5,403 nucleotides of DNA from Flavobacterium sp. (GTDB lineage: Bacteria; Bacteroidota; Bacteroidia; Flavobacteriales; Flavobacteriaceae), in assembly GCA_004296145.1 (NCBI GenBank), contig SEBM01000291.1, positions 1 to 5,403 on the forward strand. Reading direction: 5' to 3'. The translations under genes were made by a program, and so were the position numbers. The notes beneath the pieces were generated by a model. It saw only the letters and a program-made list of their open reading frames with translations. It did not search any database and had not been told where the DNA came from. The stretch's first letter is position 1. Each line of letters starts with the position of its first letter. Below, piece after piece: positions 1 through 5,403 of the stretch.

Positions 1-200
1 TGCAATCATGCTAATTTCTATCTGCTCGCAGCATGCACTGTCGACCGTTTTTTCGCTAGCCAAACGGGTTTAACGACTCATCACATCTCTTCTTCGTACT
101 TTGACCGCTTTGCATTTCATCCCCCTTAGTTTTTTCTCTTCTTCAATCGACGACCATTCTCCGTGTATTTATTTGTCTTATGTCATAAAACACACGATGT

Positions 201-221
201 GAAAACAAATGTGTTGTTTTC
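201..221. repeat. Inverted repeat, 8-bp perfect arms
   Basis: GAAAACAA at 201-208 and TTGTTTTC at 214-221 are perfect reverse complements around the 5-base spacer ATGTG. The arms are A/T-rich and no T-run follows the right arm, so this does not look like a terminator. It could be a protein-binding dyad or chance. A shorter CACA/TGTG dyad (191-194 with 198-201) overlaps its left end. Confidence 0.5.
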
Positions 222-278
222 GTTGCCATAATCATCGCGCGTTTTTCTCACTCTAACTAAGTACACAACTCTGAGATG

Positions 279-290
279 CAGTAGCTACTG
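279..290. repeat. 12-bp perfect palindrome
   Basis: CAGTAGCTACTG is its own reverse complement over all 12 bases, and the symmetry stops at both flanks. It lies 57 bases upstream of the first readable receptor codon. It could be an operator for a dimeric regulator, but no promoter is recognisable around it and the segment may not belong to this operon. Confidence 0.5.
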
Positions 291-346
291 TTTATGTAAA
301 AAAAGATGAATATCACTTGAAACTAGCTGGTAAGACGTTGCATTAG

Positions 347-2722
347 ATTAATTTTATTTCATTTTTCTTCATTTCGTTATTGTCATTTTCCCAGCAAAAT
401 CAAGGGGTATCAATTACCGGACAGGTAAATGAAAGTTCAGGACAGAATATTCCATTTGCTACAATTGCAATAGAAAAAACTGACTTTATCATGATGGCAG
501 ATGAAAATGGTAAGTTTAATTTTAAAAATTTGTTGCCTGGAAAGTATACTTTGAAAATTTCTGCAGTTGGTTTTTCAGATCTAAAAAAACAAATCGAAGT
601 TTCAGGTTCTGATGCCAATTTTTCAATTCAATTAAAACCTGAATTGAATGAACTCGAAAGCGTTAATGTTTTAGGACGTTCTGCAACAGATAAAGTAAAC
701 AAACAATCATACAACGTAACTGCAATTGATGCAAAAAAGTTACATAATTCAACTTTAGATTTAGCACACGCACTTGACAGGGTTTCAGGTGTACGTTTTC
801 GTGAAGCCGGAGGTGTAGGATCGAGATCAGAATTATCGATTAATGGGTTTTCCGGAAACCAAATTAAAATTTTTATTGACGGTGTACCGATGGATAATTT
901 TGGATCGTCTTTTCAAATCAATAATATTCCAATTAACTTGGCAGAGCGTGTAGAGGTTTATAAAGGTGTTGTGCCCATTTGGCTGGGTGGAGATGCTTTA
1001 GGGGGAGCTGTTAATATCGTAACGAATAGCAAACCTCGCACCTATTTGGATGCTTCTTATTCTTTTGGATCATTCAACACGCATAAAACTGCCATAAACG
1101 CGGGCTATACTTCAAAAAGTGGTTTTACCACAGAGATTAATGCATTTCAAAATTATTCAGATAATAATTACTGGGTAAATGCTGAAGCTCAAAATTTAGA
1201 AACTGGTTTATATTATCCAAAAACACGAGTACGTAGATTTCATGATACTTACCATAATGAAACTGTAATTTTTAATATTGGAATTACGGGTAAAAAATAT
1301 GCCGATAAATTAATGGTTGGTTTTACAGCCGGACAAAATAAGGCTGATATTCAAACCGGAGCCAGAATGGCAGCAGTTTTTGGTGAAAGGTATAGACGCG
1401 GGAATACTTTGATGCCTACTTTAAAATATCAGGTAAAAGATTTGTTTACAAAAGGGCTGAATGTGGATGTAACGGGAAATTTTAATTTTGGTTATGAACA
1501 AACTGTAGATACTGTAAACAGACGATACAATTGGTTTGGGCAATATACACCAAACAATGGTCCGGGAGGAGAAGCTAGCAGATCACTTTATAAATTTAAA
1601 AATAACAACGGAGTAGCCACTTTCAATGCGACTTATGCTATAGGACAACATCATTCTTTTATGTTAAATAACACTTTCAATACTTTTGATCGTAAAGGAA
1701 GTGATGAACTTTATCCCGAATCTGTAACCTATCAACAGCCTCAAAAAACACAAAAAAATATTTTAGCAGCGGGTTATAAATTTGATTACAATGAAAAATG
1801 GAGCACTTCTGCGTTTTTTAAAGATTATAATTTAAAAACTACTTACTTGTTTAGTTATAATCCTTCAGGAAATTGGGGAGATGTCGCTTATCGAAAACTC
1901 ACTGACAACCGATCTGTTTTAGGATATGGAATGGCAAGCAGTTATTATTTAAAGCAAAATCTACAATTAAAAGCTTCTTACGAGAAGTCCTATCGATTAC
2001 CTAATCCGACTGAAATTTTTGGCGATCCAAATGAGAATATACAAGGTAATACAGAATTAGATCCGGAATCCAGTAACAATTTTAATTTGGGACTTAGCTA
2101 TCAAACTAGTTTTAACGAGGTTAATGCCTTATCATTTGATATTAATGGAATATATCGTAATACTACTGGTTTTATTCGTACAGAACTTAATAATAACCAA
2201 AACAAATATATAACCTCAAACCAGGACAATGTAAGAACTCAAGGAATTGATGGTGAGATTCGATATTCTTATAAAAAGAGATTTACTTCTGGTCTCAATA
2301 TGACTTATCAAAATATTCGTAACAGAACACAATTTCAGCCAGAACAAAATTACACGTCTTATATCTATAAAGACAGATTGCCTAATATTCCTTATTTATT
2401 TGGGAATCTGGACGCAACGCTTTTCTTTAATGATGTATTAAAAAAAGGAAATAATTTATCTGTAGGTTATAATCTTCTTTATGTGCATTCTTATTATTTG
2501 TATTGGCCAAGTAGTGGAACATCGAATGGAAAACATGATATTCCTGTACAACTTAAACATGATTTAAATTTGGTTTACACTATGGCTAACGGAAAATATA
2601 ACGTGGCATTGGAGTGTCAAAATTTAATGGATAACGAACTTGTTGATAACTTTTCGCTTCAAAAGCCAAGTCGTGCCTTTTATGTGAAATTTAGATACTT
2701 CTTTAATAAATCGAATAAATAA
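347..2722 (+). CDS. TonB-dependent siderophore receptor (XusA-like), start codon missing
   Basis: This is an outer-membrane TonB-dependent receptor, expected to import a ferric siderophore using energy from TonB-ExbBD. From 347 the frame reads INFISFFFISLLSFS then QQ, a clear hydrophobic signal-peptide core and cleavage region, but it is preceded in frame by TAG at 344-346 with no ATG. The first in-frame alternative start, TTG at 380, would discard nearly the whole signal. I therefore place the 5' limit at 347 and treat the gene as 5'-truncated or broken. Numbering from TTG 380, residues 12-86 form a carboxypeptidase-regulatory-like domain. Residues 91-99 (ELESVNVLG) resemble a TonB box. The plug spans about 105-216, with the motifs IDGVPMD, ERVEVYKG and GGAVNIVT. 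A 22-strand-type barrel follows to the C-terminal YVKFRYFF. The stop is TAA at 2720-2722. The frame is otherwise intact at about 790 residues, normal for the family. It heads a likely operon with the lipoprotein gene 26 bases downstream. The receptor family is near certain; the siderophore role comes from its neighbours. Confidence 0.93.
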   Translation: MNFISFFFISLLSFSQQNQGVSITGQVNESSGQNIPFATIAIEKTDFIMMADENGKFNFKNLLPGKYTLKISAVGFSDLKKQIEVSGSDANFSIQLKPELNELESVNVLGRSATDKVNKQSYNVTAIDAKKLHNSTLDLAHALDRVSGVRFREAGGVGSRSELSINGFSGNQIKIFIDGVPMDNFGSSFQINNIPINLAERVEVYKGVVPIWLGGDALGGAVNIVTNSKPRTYLDASYSFGSFNTHKTAINAGYTSKSGFTTEINAFQNYSDNNYWVNAEAQNLETGLYYPKTRVRRFHDTYHNETVIFNIGITGKKYADKLMVGFTAGQNKADIQTGARMAAVFGERYRRGNTLMPTLKYQVKDLFTKGLNVDVTGNFNFGYEQTVDTVNRRYNWFGQYTPNNGPGGEASRSLYKFKNNNGVATFNATYAIGQHHSFMLNNTFNTFDRKGSDELYPESVTYQQPQKTQKNILAAGYKFDYNEKWSTSAFFKDYNLKTTYLFSYNPSGNWGDVAYRKLTDNRSVLGYGMASSYYLKQNLQLKASYEKSYRLPNPTEIFGDPNENIQGNTELDPESSNNFNLGLSYQTSFNEVNALSFDINGIYRNTTGFIRTELNNNQNKYITSNQDNVRTQGIDGEIRYSYKKRFTSGLNMTYQNIRNRTQFQPEQNYTSYIYKDRLPNIPYLFGNLDATLFFNDVLKKGNNLSVGYNLLYVHSYYLYWPSSGTSNGKHDIPVQLKHDLNLVYTMANGKYNVALECQNLMDNELVDNFSLQKPSRAFYVKFRYFFNKSNK

Positions 2723-2748
2723 TTTTAATATATAAAACAATTAATACT

Positions 2749-3990
2749 ATGAAAACAATTAGCAAATTACCTTTACTATTAGCTGCATTGGTTTTGTCAT
2801 TTTCCTCTTGTGAAAGTTCTGACGATGCGCCACAAGGAGAAGTAAGTGGAGGCACATCAAAAACAAAATATATCGTTACAGTTACTACTGGGGCGCAAGG
2901 TGTAGCTGATTATCTATTAACAACTAGTGATATTTCAACAGGATCAATAACAACACAAGGAAACGGATTAGAACAAGACGGTACTTATCGTTATTATTTA
3001 TCAACGCAAAACAAATTTTTCAGCTTCCTTTACGGTCAGGGAAATCCGGGAGCTGTTACTACTTACGGCTTAACTGCGAATGGAGATTTAACTAAAACTT
3101 CAAATTTCCAGTCTGAGACAGTACAGGTTTTTGCAGCGGTTAACAAAGATATTTTAATGGTAAAAGTACCTAGAAGCGGTGCTTCAATTTCTTATATGTA
3201 TAAAGTTGATGCAGAACAGTCTATACTTACAGGAACAGTGCCACAAGATACCAGACTTTTAATTGGAAATAAAAATCCGGATTTAGCAGAAAGAGCACAT
3301 TTTACCTGGGCAACTCAGGTGGGAGATAAAGTATTTATGCCATATATGAAAATTAATGGTATTGCTCCGGATACTTTTGGAACAAGACATGCTGATAGTA
3401 CTTGGGTAGCTGTATATAGTTATCCAGATCTAAAATTAGAAAAAGTAATCAAAGATGACCGTACAAGTTACTTAGGAGCTTACTTTACTAATGGATTGTT
3501 TCAGGATGAAAAAGGAGATGCTTATGGATTTTCCGGAGCTATTGCTACAAGTAATGGTGCTGTAACTTCTAAAAAACCTTCGGCTATTGTTAGAATTAAT
3601 AAAGGTACCACAGAATTTGACAAATCTTACTTCTTTGATGTTCAGGAAAAATCAGGAGGACACAAAATTTCTTCAACAAGTTATATCTCAAACGGAAAGT
3701 TCTTATTATTAATGTACGGAACCGCTGGAACTAATGAAGGAAATGTTAAGTTAGCTGTTGCTGACGTATACAACCAAACCTTTAAATGGGTTACTGGCAT
3801 GCCAGCTGTATTATCAAATGCTACTACTCGTTATAATATTACAACAGAAGACGGAAATTCAGCTGTTCTTGGTGTAAATACTCCTGATGGAAACTGGATC
3901 TATAGCATTAATGGTACCTCTGCTGCCGCTACAAAAGGAATGAAAGTTGAAGGAGGTCAAATCACTGCAATCCAAAAATTAAAATACTAA
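2749..3990 (+). CDS. DUF4374 lipoprotein (XusB-like siderophore-binding protein)
   Basis: This is a 413-residue lipoprotein that I assign to DUF4374, the family of B. thetaiotaomicron XusB (BT2064), a surface lipoprotein that captures ferric siderophores for its partner TonB receptor. The N-terminus is a lipoprotein signal: MKTISK, a hydrophobic stretch LPLLLAALVLSF, then SSC with the lipidated cysteine at residue 21. The next residues, ESSDD, are acidic and resemble the Bacteroidota lipoprotein export signal that sends lipoproteins to the cell surface. The mature part (about 38-413) is rich in short beta-strand-like segments and Gly/Thr turns, in keeping with the beta-propeller fold of the family. 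The start at 2749 is fixed by the complete signal peptide. The leader is A/T-rich with no Shine-Dalgarno. The gene follows the receptor after 26 bases, so the two are probably co-transcribed, and a terminator lies just after the stop. The ligand cannot be read from the sequence. Confidence 0.88.
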   Translation: MKTISKLPLLLAALVLSFSSCESSDDAPQGEVSGGTSKTKYIVTVTTGAQGVADYLLTTSDISTGSITTQGNGLEQDGTYRYYLSTQNKFFSFLYGQGNPGAVTTYGLTANGDLTKTSNFQSETVQVFAAVNKDILMVKVPRSGASISYMYKVDAEQSILTGTVPQDTRLLIGNKNPDLAERAHFTWATQVGDKVFMPYMKINGIAPDTFGTRHADSTWVAVYSYPDLKLEKVIKDDRTSYLGAYFTNGLFQDEKGDAYGFSGAIATSNGAVTSKKPSAIVRINKGTTEFDKSYFFDVQEKSGGHKISSTSYISNGKFLLLMYGTAGTNEGNVKLAVADVYNQTFKWVTGMPAVLSNATTRYNITTEDGNSAVLGVNTPDGNWIYSINGTSAAATKGMKVEGGQITAIQKLKY

Positions 3991-4004
3991 AATTTGTTTT
4001 TTTT

Positions 4005-4038
4005 GAACCGTGGGCTTTTCGGGGTCTGCGGTTTTTTT
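4005..4038 (+). terminator. Rho-independent terminator after the lipoprotein gene
   Basis: AACCGTGGGC (4006-4015) can pair with GTCTGCGGTT (4024-4033) to form a 10-bp stem that includes three G-U pairs, around an 8-base loop. The stem runs straight into seven T's (4032-4038). It begins 15 bases after the lipoprotein stop codon. The minus-strand reading has no U-run after the hairpin, so it should act on the + strand only. It should lower transcription of the PepSY gene, whose ATG lies 25 bases beyond it. Confidence 0.82.
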
Positions 4039-4063
4039 ATTTATCTATTTATATTCTTTTAAT

Positions 4064-5403
4064 ATGTTTTCTTCTTCAAAACCAAATAAGAAAAAAAGTA
4101 AAAAATCGCTTTTTAAGCGCATTATGGCATGGCTGCATTTATGGCTCGGATTAGCTTCGGGAATAATTGTGGTTATTGTTAGTTTAACCGGTTGTATATA
4201 TGTTTTTGAAAATGAAATTAAGGATTTTACCGAAGACTGGCGTTTTGTAAAACCTCAGGAAAAAGCCTTTTTATTACCGTCTCAACTGGTCACAATTGCT
4301 GATAAGGCAATGAAAGGAAAACATGCAACCAGCGTTACTTTTGGAGAAAAAGATGATGCTGCTATTGTAGGTTATTTTACTAAAGGCAAAGAAGGTAAAG
4401 ACAAAAACAGGGAAGGAAAAAAAGAATTTAATAAAGATAAAAAACAAAGTGAAGTTGCTAAAAACAGCAACGAAAAACGAGAAGGAAAAAGCAGGGAAAA
4501 GGGTAAAGGCAAAGAAGAAAAATCTAAAAAGAGAAGAGGCGGAATTTTTACAAGCGTTTACATGAACCCTTATACAGGTGAAGTGTTAAACATTAAATCA
4601 GTTTCGAGAAGCGATTCTCCCGATTTTTTTAGATTTATCCTTAACGGGCACCGTGCATTATGGCTTCCTTATGATATTGGAAGACCCATTGTCGGGGTTG
4701 CAGTCCTTATTTTTGTTTTCTTATTAATTTCTGGAATTGTCTTATGGTGGCCAACCAAATGGATTAAATCAATTCGTGATAAGAGTTTTAAAATCAAATT
4801 ATCGGCAACTTTTAAACGTCTTAATTATGATTTACATAATGTGTTAGGTTTCTATAGTATGATTTTTCTTTTGTTCATTTCGATGACCGGTTTGGTTTGG
4901 AGTTTTGGCTGGTGGAGTAAATCATTATATTGGGTAACATCTGGCGGACAGCAATTGACAGACAATCGTGAGTCACCAAAATCAGATACCACAAATGTTG
5001 CCGTATTTAAGGTAACAACGGTTGACAGATTGCTAAAAAATATTTCAAAAGAAAATCCGCAGGCAGCAGGAATTATGGTAACAATTCCGGAAAAACCTTC
5101 TGATGCAATTGGTGCTTTTGTATACAAAAAGAAAAACACGTTCTATAATATGGACCGTTATAGTTTTGATCAACAAACACTCAAAGAAATTACCATAAAA
5201 TCTCCTTTTTCAGGAAAATATGTTGAAGCCAATATACCAGACAAAATCCGAAGAATGAATTATGATATTCATGTCGGAAGTGTATTGGGACTTACAGGAA
5301 AATTTATCGCATTTTTTGCCAGTTTAATTTCGGCAAGTTTACCTATTACAGGATTTATAATCTGGTGGGGAAAACAGAAATTTGGTAAAAAATCAAATAC
5401 AAA
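4064..5403 (+). CDS. PepSY-associated transmembrane protein (XusC-like), 3' end beyond window
   Basis: This is an inner-membrane PepSY-family protein of the type found beside siderophore receptors. Relatives include XusC of B. thetaiotaomicron and the siderophore reductase FoxB of Pseudomonas; the inferred role is reduction and release of iron from an imported siderophore. There are 446 codons with no stop at the window edge. After a lysine-rich cytoplasmic N-terminus, helix 1 spans about 27-48 (HLWLGLASGI), helix 2 about 207-229 (ending LWWP), helix 3 about 260-282 (after DLHNVLGFY) and helix 4 about 407-435 (ending IIWWG). His25, His196, His258 and His403 each sit at or near the start of a helix, as expected for heme ligands in this family. 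The PepSY-like motif VYMNPYTGEVL is at 165-175. Residues 107-158 are a Lys/Glu-rich insertion. ATG 4064 is the best start, since the only upstream in-frame alternative (GTG 4010) lies inside the terminator. No Shine-Dalgarno is seen. The basic tail after helix 4 suggests that the true end is close. Confidence 0.9.
   Translation, partial: MFSSSKPNKKKSKKSLFKRIMAWLHLWLGLASGIIVVIVSLTGCIYVFENEIKDFTEDWRFVKPQEKAFLLPSQLVTIADKAMKGKHATSVTFGEKDDAAIVGYFTKGKEGKDKNREGKKEFNKDKKQSEVAKNSNEKREGKSREKGKGKEEKSKKRRGGIFTSVYMNPYTGEVLNIKSVSRSDSPDFFRFILNGHRALWLPYDIGRPIVGVAVLIFVFLLISGIVLWWPTKWIKSIRDKSFKIKLSATFKRLNYDLHNVLGFYSMIFLLFISMTGLVWSFGWWSKSLYWVTSGGQQLTDNRESPKSDTTNVAVFKVTTVDRLLKNISKENPQAAGIMVTIPEKPSDAIGAFVYKKKNTFYNMDRYSFDQQTLKEITIKSPFSGKYVEANIPDKIRRMNYDIHVGSVLGLTGKFIAFFASLISASLPITGFIIWWGKQKFGKKSNT
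4382..4537 (+). other. Lys/Glu-rich low-complexity insertion in the PepSY protein
   Basis: Codons 107-158 of the PepSY protein encode 52 residues of which 23 are basic (18 Lys, 5 Arg) and 11 acidic, with six Gly and almost no hydrophobic residues. The + strand is strongly purine-rich here. The stretch splits the first extracytoplasmic region, between VGYFT (102-106) and the PepSY-like motif starting at residue 165. It contains no exact tandem repeat unit, only recurring K-G-K and R-E-G/K-type clusters. It is probably a disordered loop facing the periplasm. Confidence 0.8.

Larger units (their letters stand above)
1..346. other. Gene-free 5' segment, compositionally unlike the rest
   Basis: I see no supportable gene here on either strand. 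GC by hand count falls from about 47% in the first 60 bases to about 35% near position 300, against about one-third in the receptor gene. The + strand is pyrimidine-rich, notably at 80-180. The longest open stretch I noted runs from the left edge to TAG at 127-129 (42 codons, no start visible, product not recognised). On the minus strand I see only very short frames with no convincing ribosome site. I found no Bacteroidota-type promoter (TAnnTTTG), no Fur-box-like dyad and no tRNA. The segment abuts the receptor gene exactly where its start codon should be, so it may be DNA joined from elsewhere, either biologically or by assembly. Its origin cannot be told from the sequence. Confidence 0.6.

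Noticed and set aside
31..60. Three six-base restriction palindromes close together (GCATGC 31-36, GTCGAC 40-45, GCTAGC 55-60), suggesting a cloning-vector polylinker.
   Set aside because: The bases between the sites do not match any polylinker I know, and the sequence on both sides does not look like a vector. Chance clustering in a GC-richer stretch is enough to explain it, though a vector screen would settle it.
45..67. Possible hairpin CCGTTT / AAACGG with an 11-base loop.
   Set aside because: The stem is only 6 bp, does not extend at either end and has no downstream T-run.
96..103. GTACTTTG as a possible Bacteroidota -7 promoter element.
   Set aside because: It is one base short of TAnnTTTG, has no TTG element at the right distance and lies about 240 bases from the receptor.
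1..129. Open frame of 42 codons entering from the left edge, ending in TAG at 127-129.
   Set aside because: It is short, has no visible start, no recognisable protein features, and the segment's origin is uncertain. It could be the tail of a gene, but nothing supports that.
351..395. Pyrimidine-rich tract ending in TTTTCCCAG, resembling a eukaryotic 3' splice site.
   Set aside because: The tract is fully explained by signal-peptide codons for Phe, Ile, Leu and Ser followed by Gln-Gln, as in other Bacteroidota secreted proteins.
400..618. Minus-strand open frame of 72 codons.
   Set aside because: It lies wholly inside the receptor coding sequence, has no homology I recognise and is a shadow of the sense gene.
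4852..5139. Minus-strand open frame of 95 codons.
   Set aside because: It lies wholly inside the PepSY protein gene, whose sense frame shows clear family motifs. No independent signal supports an antisense gene.

Overview
The window looks like part of a Flavobacterium-type (Bacteroidota, Flavobacteriaceae) genome. From about position 347 to the end the DNA is AT-rich (about one-third GC by hand count in a sample of the first gene). The genes lack purine-rich Shine-Dalgarno sites and have A/T-rich leaders instead. The proteins are typical of the phylum: a TonB-dependent receptor with an N-terminal carboxypeptidase-regulatory-like domain, a DUF4374 lipoprotein with an acidic surface-export-like signal after the lipidated cysteine, and a PepSY-family membrane protein.

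Layout. Positions 1-346 hold no gene I can support. This stretch is richer in GC and in pyrimidines than the rest, and it holds a 21-base inverted repeat and a 12-bp perfect palindrome. Positions 347-2722 encode a TonB-dependent receptor whose signal peptide is readable but whose start codon is missing: the frame runs into TAG at 344-346, exactly where the first codons should be. Positions 2749-3990 encode a 413-residue DUF4374 lipoprotein, 26 bases downstream. A rho-independent terminator lies at 4005-4038. Positions 4064 to the end encode a four-helix PepSY-type inner-membrane protein that is still open at the window edge (446 codons visible).

Together the three genes match, in order and architecture, the XusA-XusB-XusC xenosiderophore-utilisation system described in Bacteroides thetaiotaomicron. 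The inferred scheme is that the surface lipoprotein captures a ferric siderophore, the outer-membrane receptor imports it using TonB energy, and the inner-membrane PepSY protein acts on it, probably by reducing and releasing the iron. The substrate cannot be read from the sequence.

The points most worth a second look are the abrupt 5' boundary that removes the receptor's start codon (assembly chimera, insertion or rearrangement), a 52-residue lysine/glutamate-rich insertion in the PepSY domain, and the terminator that separates the third gene from the first two.
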